DNA from: Enterococcus wangshanyuanii
Lineage (GTDB): Bacteria > Bacillota > Bacilli > Lactobacillales > Enterococcaceae
Direction of reading: 5' to 3'
Length of the DNA: 64,000 nt
Assembly: GCF_002197645.1 (NCBI RefSeq)
Contig: NZ_CP021874.1
Span: forward strand, 744,001-808,000
Shown here piece after piece: positions 19,671-31,234 of this stretch. The stretch's first letter is position 1. Each line of letters opens with the position of its first letter. The notes beneath the pieces were generated by a model that was given only the letters and a program-made list of their open reading frames with translations, made no database searches and was not told the DNA's origin. The translations under genes were made by a program, and so were the position numbers.

Positions 19671-19801
19671 TACTTTTTTTACATTTAATAAATTTTAACT
19701 ATCTAATTGATCGTTTTAAAATTAATTGACGTTTATCATTTTTACCATGAAACAATTGGTATTAAAGTTCTACATCTCACCATTTTTGATACAAAAAAAG
19801 C

Positions 19802-19822
19802 AGGTGAGAAAATTTCCCACCT
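19802..19822 (-). terminator. Intrinsic terminator after proS
   Basis: AGGTGgGAAA / TTTCtCACCT type stem; on the minus strand followed by GC and TTTTTTT (19799-19793). It separates proS from the bacteriocin-like operon. Confidence 0.75.
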
Positions 19823-19871
19823 ACTGAACTAATCTATTTTTTTGGAAAACAATTCCAAAGATAGTTTTTTG

Positions 19872-21623
<1,752 letters not shown>

Positions 21624-21657
21624 TCAAGTAGTCCGTTATAAATTACAGTTTATTTAA

Positions 21658-22926
21658 TTAAAAGAAAAAACGTTGAATATCATTCCAGGTCACTAACACC
21701 ATCAATACCATAATGAACCCAAACCCAATCAGTGTTAGTATCCCTTCTTTTTCTTGGCTCAAAGGTTTCCCTCTGACACCTTCAATAATATTTAATACAA
21801 TTTTACCACCGTCCAAAGCTGGAATCGGTAATAAATTGATGATTCCTAGATTGACCGACAACATCGCCATTAGCCAGATAACTGTATTCAATCCAGCTTT
21901 AGAAGCTTCCGAAGACATTTGGAACATCATGACAGGTCCGCCTAATTTATCTAAACTAAAACCAGTAAACAGTGATTTCAATGCTTTAAAAATCTGCATA
22001 GAACTTTCTAAAGTTGTCTGGATCCCTCCAGATAACTTATCTGTGAAACTGGTTTTCTTCGGCGGTGTAATGCCGATCATACCAATTTCTTGTTCTCCTG
22101 ACTTTTGACTTTTGGGAGTAATCGCTACTTCTCTTGTCTTACCATCTGATTCCACTTCTAGTTTTAATTTTTTTTCAGGGCTAGCTTGGATAATTTTTGT
22201 AAAATCCTCCCATGTCGAAACTTCTTTGCCATCAATTGCTAAAATCTTATCATCTGCTTTTAAGTTTGCCTGTTGTGCAGGACTATCTGCCTGAACATCA
22301 CCGATTTGATTGGTATTTGTATAGGTTACACCGCCTTGCATGAAGACATATAACGTAAACAAAACAAAAGCCAAAATGAAATTATTCATTGGTCCGGCAA
22401 AATTGGTCAACATCCGCTGCCATAATTTAGCTGATTGAAACTGAACATCGATAGGTGCGATTCGCACTTCGGTACCATCTTGTTCAATGATCGTTGCATC
22501 ATGGTTTACTTTATAAGTGATTTCGCTTGTTTCGTCACCGTTCACATAACCTTTGATAAATAGATCTTTCTCAAGATCAGCTTCCAACATTTCCATCGGA
22601 ATACTGTTTGTCAGCTGAACTTTTTTACTTGTATTGATTTTTACGACTTCTTCCTGTTCATTCAACTCAACAGAAAGAGTCATCCCGGGGGCTAGCTCAG
22701 TTTCATCTTCACCCATCCCAGCCATTCGGACGTACCCGCCGATCGGCAGAATACGAATCGTATAAGCTGTGCCGTCTTTACCTTGATGAGCAAAAATCTT
22801 TGGTCCCATACCTATCGCAAATTCCCGCACTAAAATTCCTGAGCGTTTTGCAAAGAAAAAGTGGCCAAATTCGTGCACAAGGACGAGAATACCAAAGACA
22901 ATTATAAATGTAATGATCGTTTTCAT
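21658..22926 (-). CDS. rseP: RIP metalloprotease RseP (Eep orthologue)
   Basis: Intramembrane site-2 zinc protease. The catalytic motif 'HEFGH' is in the first helix (~residues 18-22), a PDZ domain with 'ADSPAQQANLKADDKILAIDGK' lies in the middle, and 'NLLPIPALDGGKIVLNIIEG' holds the third metal-ligand aspartate near the end. From ATG 22926 the protein has 422 aa, the size known for E. faecalis Eep, which matures sex-pheromone lipoprotein signal peptides and cleaves anti-sigma factor RsiV. The ATG overlaps the dxr stop (ATGA). Confidence 0.96.
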   Translation of the reverse strand: MKTIITFIIVFGILVLVHEFGHFFFAKRSGILVREFAIGMGPKIFAHQGKDGTAYTIRILPIGGYVRMAGMGEDETELAPGMTLSVELNEQEEVVKINTSKKVQLTNSIPMEMLEADLEKDLFIKGYVNGDETSEITYKVNHDATIIEQDGTEVRIAPIDVQFQSAKLWQRMLTNFAGPMNNFILAFVLFTLYVFMQGGVTYTNTNQIGDVQADSPAQQANLKADDKILAIDGKEVSTWEDFTKIIQASPEKKLKLEVESDGKTREVAITPKSQKSGEQEIGMIGITPPKKTSFTDKLSGGIQTTLESSMQIFKALKSLFTGFSLDKLGGPVMMFQMSSEASKAGLNTVIWLMAMLSVNLGIINLLPIPALDGGKIVLNIIEGVRGKPLSQEKEGILTLIGFGFIMVLMVLVTWNDIQRFFF

Positions 22927-24107
22927 AAATGACCTTCTTCCTTGATCCATCTTTCTATGATAGTTCTTGTTTTTTTATCGATCGCAATCACTTCTTCCAA
23001 AGTGACTTCGTTTGTTTCGTTGTATTCATTCACTGCTCGTTGAACAAAGTGTTCAATTTGCAAATATGAAATTTTACCGTCAATGAAAGCTGTCGCAGCG
23101 ATTTCATTGGCTGCATTATAAACAGTTGGATAGGCACCGCCTTTTTTTCCTACTTCAAACGCTAACCTCAACATAGGAAAACGTTCAAAATCCATTACTT
23201 CAAAATTCAACTGACTGATTTGAGTCAAATCAAAATCTTTTTCATTTTTAATCGGCAGACGTTTCGGATACGTTAATGCATATTGAATCGGCTCTCGCAT
23301 ATCACTTGGTCCTAATTGAGCTAAATAGGCGCCGTCGGTTAGAACAATCATTGAGTGAACAATACTTTCTTTATGTAAAACAACTTTTATTCTATCATAA
23401 TCTACACCAAATAACCAATGGGCTTCAATAACTTCTAACCCTTTGTTCATCATAGTTGAAGAGTCGATCGTAATTTTTTTACCCATCGACCAGTTTGGAT
23501 GCTTCAAAGCTTGCTCTAAGGTAACCTTTTTTAGATCTTCTCGCGATAAATCTCTAAAGCTGCCGCCAGACGCTGTGATCAGCAATTCTTTCAAGTTTTC
23601 TTTTGGTTGACCTTCTAAACATTGATAAATAGCAGAATGTTCACTATCTACAGGCAATATTTGCACCTTGTGTTTGGCTGCAGCTGCCATGACCCATTGT
23701 CCTGCCATCACTAATGTTTCTTTATTTGCCAATGCGATATCTTTTCCAGCTTCTATTGCAGCCATTGTCGGTGCAAGACCAACACTACCTGTGACGGCAG
23801 TCAATACAACATCTACAGACTCTATCGTAGCAGCTTGAACTAAACCTGCTTCACCAACACCAAATTCAACTGTCGGAAAACGAGAAGCCAGAATTTCTTT
23901 GATGGCTTCTGAGCCAACACCAACATATTTTGGATTCAATTGCTCAATTAAATCTGAACCTGCCTCCACATTTGAATGAAATGTCAGTGAAACGATTTGA
24001 AATAATTCAGGATACGCTTTGACTACATCAACTGTATTTGAACCAATCGAACCTGTTGCACCTAATAATGCGATTTTCTTCATAGTAAAAAGAAAAACTC
24101 TGACCAA
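22923..24107 (-). CDS. dxr: 1-deoxy-D-xylulose 5-phosphate reductoisomerase
   Basis: Second step of the MEP isoprenoid pathway: DXP to MEP with NADPH. NADPH motif 'GATGSIGSNT', 'ALANKETLVMAG', metal-binding 'VDSEHSAIYQCL', 'ITASGGSF', substrate loop 'HPNWSMGKKITIDSSTMMNK' and 'LGPSDMREPIQYAL' are all intact, so it looks functional. E. faecalis and E. faecium are known for the mevalonate route, so this gene is notable. Start: TTG 24107 has AAGGTGA 10 nt upstream but sits in the loop of a perfect hairpin; ATG 24083 (matching 'MKKIALLG' of the family) has no ribosome site nearby. Between cdsA and rseP as in Bacillus. Confidence 0.93.
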   Translation of the reverse strand: MVRVFLFTMKKIALLGATGSIGSNTVDVVKAYPELFQIVSLTFHSNVEAGSDLIEQLNPKYVGVGSEAIKEILASRFPTVEFGVGEAGLVQAATIESVDVVLTAVTGSVGLAPTMAAIEAGKDIALANKETLVMAGQWVMAAAAKHKVQILPVDSEHSAIYQCLEGQPKENLKELLITASGGSFRDLSREDLKKVTLEQALKHPNWSMGKKITIDSSTMMNKGLEVIEAHWLFGVDYDRIKVVLHKESIVHSMIVLTDGAYLAQLGPSDMREPIQYALTYPKRLPIKNEKDFDLTQISQLNFEVMDFERFPMLRLAFEVGKKGGAYPTVYNAANEIAATAFIDGKISYLQIEHFVQRAVNEYNETNEVTLEEVIAIDKKTRTIIERWIKEEGHL

Positions 24108-24119
24108 TCAGAGTTTTTC
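24092..24119 (-). promoter_or_regulatory. Terminator-like hairpin over the dxr start
   Basis: Perfect 12-bp arms (GAAAAACTCTGA and TCAGAGTTTTTC on the minus strand) with loop TTGG, then TTTTTAC. The putative TTG start is in the loop and the Shine-Dalgarno lies just before the stem. It could act as an intrinsic terminator between cdsA and dxr or as a translational switch. Confidence 0.65.
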
Positions 24120-24141
24120 ACCTTCCCTTCTTGCTTAGAAA

Positions 24142-24942
24142 TTAAAATAATCCGAATAAATGCATGATTGGAAAAACAAAAAGTAAGCTATCAAAACGAT
24201 CCAAAATCCCGCCATGCCCAGGTAGAATCGTCCCGGAATCTTTTACATCATAATGCCGTTTGATCGATGATTCGACTAAATCGCCAAATTGACCAACGAT
24301 CGAAAAGACTACTGTCATTGCCAACATGATTGGCAAATTATAAGTAAACAGCTCTTTATTCGGTGTTAACGTTAAAAATAATAATGCGACAACTACAGCA
24401 CTAAGAATACCGCCTAAAGAACCTTCAATAGTCTTATTAGGTGAAACTTCCGGCCATAATTTTCTTTTACCGAAGCGTTTTCCAATGAAATATGCTCCAA
24501 TATCTGTTGCCCAAACCACAAACAATGCATAAAGCAATACAACAAAGCCCGTAGCCCTTGCATTGACAAAATTTTGAAACCCAACACCAACATATAAGCT
24601 AGTGATCACTGGAAAGCCGGCCTGAGAAATAGTATACATATTTTTTGATGCTACAAGTCCACCTAGTAAAATCATCACTGTCAAATAAAACAAAATAAAA
24701 TTATCGGCTTTTTCAGGTAAAAAGAAAAACCAACGCTCTTTCGGCAAAACTAACAATACTGCGCCCAAAGCTGAAAGGATCCCTTCAAAACTGACGATTT
24801 CTAATCCTTTCATTCTAAATAACTCATAAACTCCAACCACTGCAAGCACAGCTGCAGCCAGTTCGATCACAAAACCTCCGTACCAAATAATTGGAATAAA
24901 CACCACTAAAGCTACGGCAGCAGTAATAACGCGCTGTCTCAT
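24142..24942 (-). CDS. cdsA: Phosphatidate cytidylyltransferase
   Basis: Makes CDP-diacylglycerol from phosphatidic acid and CTP for phospholipid synthesis, in the membrane. 266 aa with about eight hydrophobic helices and the C-terminal signature 'SIKRHYDVKDSGTILPGHGGILDRFDS'. The ATG overlaps the uppS stop (4-nt overlap), so the pair is coupled. Followed by the hairpin in front of dxr. Confidence 0.95.
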   Translation of the reverse strand: MRQRVITAAVALVVFIPIIWYGGFVIELAAAVLAVVGVYELFRMKGLEIVSFEGILSALGAVLLVLPKERWFFFLPEKADNFILFYLTVMILLGGLVASKNMYTISQAGFPVITSLYVGVGFQNFVNARATGFVVLLYALFVVWATDIGAYFIGKRFGKRKLWPEVSPNKTIEGSLGGILSAVVVALLFLTLTPNKELFTYNLPIMLAMTVVFSIVGQFGDLVESSIKRHYDVKDSGTILPGHGGILDRFDSLLFVFPIMHLFGLF

Positions 24943-25742
24943 TTATTTTCCTCCTCTGTTTCTTTCAGACCGCCAAAACGACGGTTTCTATTCTGGAATG
25001 ATGCTAAAGCCGTTTCCAATAATTCTTCATTGAAATCAGGCCATAAAGCATCCGTAAAAAACAATTCACTATAAGCGATCTGCCAGAGTAAAAAGTTGCT
25101 GATCCGCTCTTCTCCACTTGTACGAATCAACAATTCAGGATCTCTTAACTCTTCAGCCAAAAAGCCTGTCATCAAATGTTGCGCCAGAGTCTCTTCTGTA
25201 ATGGCTTCTACCGAAAGCTCTCCATTAGCTGCCTTTCCAGCGATTTCTTTTACCGCAGTAACGATCTCAGCTCTTGACCCGTAATTTAGTGCAAAATTCA
25301 AAACCATTCCCGTGTTCTCTTTTGTTTGATCAATCGCCCGTGTGATAGCATCTTGTGTATGTTCTGGTAGAAATTCCTTATAGCCCATTACATGAACTTT
25401 TACATTTTCCTTGATCAGCTCTGGTACAAATGTATCGAAAAAATCGACCGGCAACTGCATAAGAAAGCTCACTTCATCTGTCGGACGCTTCCAGTTCTCA
25501 GTAGAAAAAGCATATAACGTGAGAACCTTGACTCCCAACTTGCTAGCATGTTTTGTGATCTTCTTGACGGTATTCATTCCTTCTTTATGCCCAGCAATTC
25601 TAGGTAAACGACGATTTTGTGCCCAACGGCCATTACCATCCATAATAACAGCTACATGTTTAGGAATTGCACCCTCACTATTAAAAGTAAAATCACTTTC
25701 CTGCTGTATGTATTTATTCTTTTGTGGAAAAAAACGTAACAT
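24939..25742 (-). CDS. uppS: Isoprenyl transferase (undecaprenyl diphosphate synthase)
   Basis: Builds the C55 lipid carrier of cell-wall synthesis from IPP and FPP. 267 aa; 'HVAVIMDGNGRWA' holds the catalytic aspartate, 'GHKEGM' the conserved pocket, 'YAFSTENWKRP' and 'LLIRTSGEERISNFLLWQ' the substrate-binding signatures. GGAGGG precedes the ATG. It starts the uppS-cdsA-dxr-rseP-proS operon from its own promoter, because a foreign-looking ABC/PASTA block separates it from frr. Confidence 0.97.
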   Translation of the reverse strand: MLRFFPQKNKYIQQESDFTFNSEGAIPKHVAVIMDGNGRWAQNRRLPRIAGHKEGMNTVKKITKHASKLGVKVLTLYAFSTENWKRPTDEVSFLMQLPVDFFDTFVPELIKENVKVHVMGYKEFLPEHTQDAITRAIDQTKENTGMVLNFALNYGSRAEIVTAVKEIAGKAANGELSVEAITEETLAQHLMTGFLAEELRDPELLIRTSGEERISNFLLWQIAYSELFFTDALWPDFNEELLETALASFQNRNRRFGGLKETEEENK

Positions 25743-25776
25743 ATTTTTCCCTCCAATCCAAAAATCTGTCTAGACT

Positions 25777-25782
25777 ATTATA
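25777..25782 (-). promoter_or_regulatory. Extended -10 promoter of uppS
   Basis: TATAAT preceded by TGC on the minus strand, about 34 nt before the uppS ATG. The -35 region is weak. Confidence 0.5.
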
Positions 25783-25894
25783 GCAATATCTTTCAGAAAA
25801 GCCTATGCAAATGAAAAAATTTTCGAGATTATTTAACAAATTTACTGAATTTACAAAGAAAATCCGTGATTTGTGGTGCTATTTTATGAATAAA

Positions 25895-25934
25895 AGCGTG
25901 TAGAGAAAACAATTTTTAGTTTCCTCTACACGCT
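25895..25934 (-). terminator. Terminator after the PASTA-protein gene
   Basis: Arms AGCGTGTAGAG (25895-25905) and CTCTACACGCT (25924-25934) with an A/T-rich inner stem; on the minus strand followed by TTTTATTC. Confidence 0.8.
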
Positions 25935-25945
25935 GATTATCTTTC

Positions 25946-27493
25946 TTATTCCGAATCTTTCGTTGCTTCTGGTTTAAGATTTCCTTTACTTATCCCAATT
26001 TGAATCACAGAATCGATTGGAACAAATTCATTGTAGTTACTCATTTTCACAACAGTTCCCTTAGTAACAGTTGAATCAACATAATACACTTGATAGGTTA
26101 TATTCGCTCCCTTAGACTGATAGTCATCAAAGAATATCTTTTGAAGGTCGCCTTCTACTGTATTATCACGTAAATCCTTGATGTAAGGCTTACCGATCGA
26201 ATACACGACCTGAATAACGGGCTTATCATCTTTTTCAGTAAATTTGCTGCCGATTTCTACGGATTGACTAATGAAATGGCCATACGGAACTGTGTTGTTA
26301 TACAGCTGTTTTACTTGTACTTGCAGTCCATCGCCTTTGTCCGCAGCTTCTTCTGCAGTGAATTGTGAAAAATCGGGTACGATCATCGCCTTGCCTGTAG
26401 AGACTGTCACAGTCAACGTATCTTTCTTTGCAACTTTCGTGTCTTTACTGATGCTTTGTGAGATCACTTTGCCCGCTTCGATTTTATCAGAGTCTGCTTC
26501 TTCTACTTTTAACGTGATTTCGTTTTTCTTGGTCCATTCTGCTACTTCTTCTTTTGTCTTTCCTGTAAAATCAAGCATAGCAATATTTTTTTCAAAAACC
26601 TCTTTGCCTTTTGAAAAATAGGCTCTTGCTTTATCCTTACGTTTATATTCCTCTGCTTTTACATCTTTATTCGTGATTTCAAATTTTATGAAATCTCCTT
26701 GCGCCACTTTGTCACTGTATTCTTCAATAATCGCTATATTATCTGCTTTTTGTTCTGCAATCCATTTCTTTGCTTCGCTGATTTTCATTTCTTTAAATTC
26801 AGGTAACTGGATCTGTTCTTCCGGATCTGCACCCAAACTAGCATCCACAACTAATTCTTTGCCTTTTTTGATTTTTTTATTCTTGACCGTTTGATCAATG
26901 ATCAAATTCGCTTCTTTATCAAAATCATATTTCTGTTCGACTTGAAGTTTCACTCCATTTTCAGCCGTCCATTCACGGACTTCTGATAATTCTTTCCCTT
27001 CAAAATCAGGTACTTTTACATGCGTCAGCTGATAGTAGCCAAAATACAATAAAATTACCGCTGCCAGACTGCCTGCACCAATTAAGATCAATTTTGTTCT
27101 ACGCTTCTTTTTGTACGTTGGGTCCGTTTCGATAAATTCATCCGGATTTTGTGGCGTAATTACAGGTTCGGCTTTAGCAACTGGTGTTTCTGCTTCTTTT
27201 TTTGGTTCATATTTTTTCTTTTTCGTACGCTTTTTGGTGTAGATCACATCATCTGGATTTTCTACTTGTTTAGGTTCTTCTTTTTCATTTGTAGTCTGCT
27301 GAATATTTTTTGAAGAAGGGTCTACTGTATTTTTAGGGCCAACGAAAACAGAATCTGCCTCTTTTTTTATGGTAGATGGCTTTTCTTCGCTATTTTTGAT
27401 TCCTTTAGATTTCTTCTGTTCTTTTTGCTTGTTTTTATTTTCGCGGGTCTTTTCATAATTTTCTCCGCTGAAATTTGATAAAAAATCACTCAT
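25946..27493 (-). CDS. PASTA-repeat membrane protein without kinase domain
   Basis: 515 aa. Residues 1-~130 are a highly charged, Lys/Glu-rich cytoplasmic tail; one membrane helix follows (~134-156, 'LILIGAGSLAAVILLYFGYY'); the outside part has about five PASTA-like repeats, recognisable from 'VPDFEGKELSEVREW', 'LPEFKEMKISEAKKW', 'MLDFTGKTKEEVAEW', 'VPDFSQFTAEEA' and a degenerate last copy. PASTA repeats in Ser/Thr kinases and penicillin-binding proteins bind muropeptides or lipid II. No kinase motif is present in the tail. The start overlaps the ATPase gene by 8 nt, so it is tied to the ABC transporter; a cell-wall sensing role is inference. Confidence 0.85.
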   Translation of the reverse strand: MSDFLSNFSGENYEKTRENKNKQKEQKKSKGIKNSEEKPSTIKKEADSVFVGPKNTVDPSSKNIQQTTNEKEEPKQVENPDDVIYTKKRTKKKKYEPKKEAETPVAKAEPVITPQNPDEFIETDPTYKKKRRTKLILIGAGSLAAVILLYFGYYQLTHVKVPDFEGKELSEVREWTAENGVKLQVEQKYDFDKEANLIIDQTVKNKKIKKGKELVVDASLGADPEEQIQLPEFKEMKISEAKKWIAEQKADNIAIIEEYSDKVAQGDFIKFEITNKDVKAEEYKRKDKARAYFSKGKEVFEKNIAMLDFTGKTKEEVAEWTKKNEITLKVEEADSDKIEAGKVISQSISKDTKVAKKDTLTVTVSTGKAMIVPDFSQFTAEEAADKGDGLQVQVKQLYNNTVPYGHFISQSVEIGSKFTEKDDKPVIQVVYSIGKPYIKDLRDNTVEGDLQKIFFDDYQSKGANITYQVYYVDSTVTKGTVVKMSNYNEFVPIDSVIQIGISKGNLKPEATKDSE

Positions 27494-28160
27494 ATTTTTT
27501 TAACACACCTTTTTTCAGGTAGTACGTCTCATCCGACTGAGCAGCAATCTCATTCGAGTGAGTGACTACGATCACACATTTATTATGAACTTTCGCAAGA
27601 TTTTTGAAAATATCAACGATCTCTTGCTCCATTCCTTCATCCAAATTCCCTGTTGGCTCATCTGCTAGAATAACATCCACATTCGTCGATAATGCTCTGG
27701 CAATCGCTACACGCTGCTGCTCACCACCTGATAATTGATTGACCAAGCGATCTGCTTTTTCATGCGTGATCCCAATATAGTCAAGAAGATTATATGCGAC
27801 TTCCTTTTGATTTTGCGGCAGTTCATTGTCTGTGATCGACATTGCAACCAATACATTCTCTAATGCAGTCAAGTAAGGAACTAAGTTATAACTTTGAAAA
27901 ATTATACTGATATCATCTCGTCGATATTTTTCATAACCGATCGTCTTGATGTCTTTTCCATTTAGTAGAATTTGCCCCTCTTTTGGTGTATCTAATGCAC
28001 TGATCAAAGATAAAAAGGTCGTTTTTCCAGATCCTGACTGACCCAAAATCGTATAGAATTTTCCTTGTTCAAAAGACACACTCGTATCTTTCAAAATGAA
28101 GCGGCGCTGATCGCCATCCTGGTAAAAATAACTAAGTTTTTTTGTCTCTAAAATCGCCAT
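27486..28160 (-). CDS. ABC transporter ATP-binding protein (MacB/LolD-like)
   Basis: 224 aa with Walker A 'GQSGSGKTTFL', signature 'LSGGEQQRVAIARAL', Walker B 'VILADEPTGNLDEG' and 'VTHSNEIA'. Partner of the permease encoded 12 nt upstream. Such ATPases with FtsX-like permeases often sense or expel antimicrobial peptides or act on the envelope. Its 3' end overlaps the PASTA gene start. Confidence 0.9.
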   Translation of the reverse strand: MAILETKKLSYFYQDGDQRRFILKDTSVSFEQGKFYTILGQSGSGKTTFLSLISALDTPKEGQILLNGKDIKTIGYEKYRRDDISIIFQSYNLVPYLTALENVLVAMSITDNELPQNQKEVAYNLLDYIGITHEKADRLVNQLSGGEQQRVAIARALSTNVDVILADEPTGNLDEGMEQEIVDIFKNLAKVHNKCVIVVTHSNEIAAQSDETYYLKKGVLKKYE

Positions 28161-28172
28161 TCTCCTGACCTC

Positions 28173-29636
28173 CTACATCATTATTTTCTTCGGATTTAAT
28201 CGTACAATATATAGCAATGGTAAAATTGCTGATAGTAGGACCGTTCCTAAACCAACAACTAAATAGGTAACAATATAGCCGAGTGAGAATTTCACTTCAT
28301 AGGCATTCATAATATCATCTGCTGTTAAATCAGTAATACCTATATCATCCATAACCATAAAGGCATTCATTTGATTATTTGCGCTATTTAAAATATCACT
28401 ATTTAATAGTGAATCAGAAACCATTTTTCCTAAAAAGTTCCCTGTGATCAATGATAAAATCAATGCGATTCCACTGATCAACAACATTTCAATAATTATT
28501 TGTCCCATGACGTGACTGCGCTTATCGCCAAGCGACAGATATATGCCTAACTCATGCTTACGATCACGCATAAATAATAAAACAACTAGCGAAATGATCA
28601 ATAGAGTGGCAATTACAGCAATCCAAACGACATAACCGGAAATCTGAGACATTTTTTTCATACTTCCGCCAATTTGTTCATATTGATCTGCAGAAGCTTT
28701 TACTGCATAAAGATTAGGTAGTAGCGGTTGAGCTTCTTCTTTAAAAGCATCGACATCTTCTGGACTTTTCAATACATATACAGGGGTATAATAGTCCTCT
28801 TCATTTTCACCTTCGAACATCTCACTATTTGATGAAGTTTCTTTTAACTTATCTAAATAGTTCTTGTTGATCTCCAACACTGTTTTATTTGGTAAATAAA
28901 CTGTGTTGATCTGCTGAAGAGACATATATTGCTGATTCATATTCTGTTCAGCATTTTTTTCTTTATCTTTTTCTTTCATTTCAACTGTCGTCGGCTCAAA
29001 GATACCAATGATTTGGATGGGTATATCCTGTTTGAATAATTCTTTTTCCTCGCCATTTTCGGTATAATCGTAACCTCTTGAATCTGCAACCATTTGATCC
29101 CCAACGGATAGACCATTTTCCTCAGCAACTTTTGATGAGATCAAACCAACATTTTTACCATTTTCAATATCCTCTTGCGTAAATACTTTCCCTTCAACCA
29201 ACTTGATTTTCTTTTCTTCTATATCTAAGACTTTATTATAATTTACACCTTTTAGAGTAAAACCTTCCATCATACCAAATTCTTCTGATTCTGATGATAC
29301 GCTTTTTAGCTCTTTTGTTTGAACCATTGTCATTGCATTATAATCATAATATTTTACATAAGGAGATTCTCCAATTTTCTTGATCAAATCTACCTTGAGC
29401 GGTTCAATTTCAACATCTTCTTTCATAAATTCCTCTTGATTGTTTTCATAATCAAGCTGAATCGTTGCCATACCACCCAGTTCCTTTTTCACGCTTTTTT
29501 CAACGTTTTGTGTAGACTGCTGAATCGCAATAGCACCGGCGATAACATTCCCTAATACAAAAATTACAGCAAATAAAATAAGTGACTTACCTTTTTTTCT
29601 TGTCACACTGCATAATGCACGCTTAATAAAACTCAT
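28173..29636 (-). CDS. FtsX/MacB-like ABC permease linked to the PASTA protein
   Basis: 487 aa: N-terminal helix (~18-40), a large acidic extracytoplasmic domain (~45-330) of the MacB periplasmic-core type ('QDIPIQIIGIFEPTTVE'), then three helices with the ATPase-contact segment 'MRDRKHELGIYLSLGDKRSHV'. GAGGAG precedes the ATG. First gene of a three-gene unit with its own promoter and flanked by terminators on both sides, so an independent cassette between frr and uppS. Confidence 0.88.
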   Translation of the reverse strand: MSFIKRALCSVTRKKGKSLILFAVIFVLGNVIAGAIAIQQSTQNVEKSVKKELGGMATIQLDYENNQEEFMKEDVEIEPLKVDLIKKIGESPYVKYYDYNAMTMVQTKELKSVSSESEEFGMMEGFTLKGVNYNKVLDIEEKKIKLVEGKVFTQEDIENGKNVGLISSKVAEENGLSVGDQMVADSRGYDYTENGEEKELFKQDIPIQIIGIFEPTTVEMKEKDKEKNAEQNMNQQYMSLQQINTVYLPNKTVLEINKNYLDKLKETSSNSEMFEGENEEDYYTPVYVLKSPEDVDAFKEEAQPLLPNLYAVKASADQYEQIGGSMKKMSQISGYVVWIAVIATLLIISLVVLLFMRDRKHELGIYLSLGDKRSHVMGQIIIEMLLISGIALILSLITGNFLGKMVSDSLLNSDILNSANNQMNAFMVMDDIGITDLTADDIMNAYEVKFSLGYIVTYLVVGLGTVLLSAILPLLYIVRLNPKKIMM

Positions 29637-29671
29637 TTTTTCATCTCCTCAAAAAGAATTTAGTTAGATAC

Positions 29672-29700
29672 ATTATTTCATAACACTGATTGATTAACAA
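29672..29700 (-). promoter_or_regulatory. Promoter of the ABC/PASTA operon
   Basis: Minus strand TTGTTA (29700-29695), 17 nt, AATAAT (29677-29672), about 35 nt before the permease ATG. Confidence 0.45.
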
Positions 29701-29805
29701 GCAAATTTTTACTTACTGCTATAAATGTTACTTTTAAATAAATTATAAAGTTATATATTTGGAGATTTTTGAATTAAATAACAAATATTCACAAGAAAAA
29801 TAAAA

Positions 29806-29848
29806 AAACAACAAAAACACCCGTTAACGTCCGGTATTTTTGTTGTTT
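29806..29848 (-). terminator. Intrinsic terminator after frr
   Basis: Arms AAACAACAAAAA (29806-29817) and TTTTTGTTGTTT (29837-29848) with a GC pair block inside; minus strand continues as T-rich sequence. Confidence 0.75.
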
Positions 29849-29874
29849 TCTATTTGTTTAATTTAGGAAAAAGT

Positions 29875-30432
29875 CTAAACTTCTAAAAGCTCTTTTTCTT
29901 TTTCAGCTGTAATTGAATCAATATTTTTCACACTGTCATCTGTCAGCTTTTGGGCTTCTTTTTCCAGATTACGTAATTCGTCTTCAGTGATTTCGTTGTT
30001 CTTTTGTTGTTTCTTTAAATCATCAATCGCATCACGACGGATATTACGAACAGCGATTTTCGCATTTTCAGCAGCTTTTTTTACATCTTTTGCTAGTTCT
30101 TTACGTCTTTCTTCAGTCAATTGTGGGATAACTAATCGAATAACCGTCCCATCATTTGTCGGACTGATACCGATATCACTCGCTTGAATCGCTTTTTCAA
30201 TATCTTCTAGTGAATTTTTATCAAACGGTGTGATCATCAAAACACGTGCTTCTGGAATATTGATTCCTGCAAGCTGATTGACAGGTGTTGGTGCACCATA
30301 ATAATCAACCTGAATACGGTCTAAAAGGCTAGCATTCGCACGACCTGCACGAATTTGTCCTAGTTCACGTTGTAAGCTTTGTTCCGCTTTGCTCATTTTC
30401 TCTTTTGCTGTCGTTAAAATTGTTCCGCTCAT
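29875..30432 (-). CDS. frr: Ribosome recycling factor
   Basis: Splits post-termination ribosomes together with EF-G. 185 aa, full length; '[26 protein letters not shown]' region, '[20 protein letters not shown]' and the C-terminal '[21 protein letters not shown]' are typical. It starts 3 nt after the pyrH stop, in the usual pyrH-frr pair. Confidence 0.97.
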   Translation of the reverse strand: MSGTILTTAKEKMSKAEQSLQRELGQIRAGRANASLLDRIQVDYYGAPTPVNQLAGINIPEARVLMITPFDKNSLEDIEKAIQASDIGISPTNDGTVIRLVIPQLTEERRKELAKDVKKAAENAKIAVRNIRRDAIDDLKKQQKNNEITEDELRNLEKEAQKLTDDSVKNIDSITAEKEKELLEV

Positions 30433-30435
30433 TCC

Positions 30436-31206
<771 letters not shown>

Positions 31207-31234
31207 CTATTATTTCTTTTAATTCCTAAAAAAA

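Noticed and set aside
25946..27493. PASTA Ser/Thr kinase (PrkC/IreK type)
   Set aside because: The N-terminal part is a charged tail without any kinase motif such as the glycine loop, HRD or DFG.
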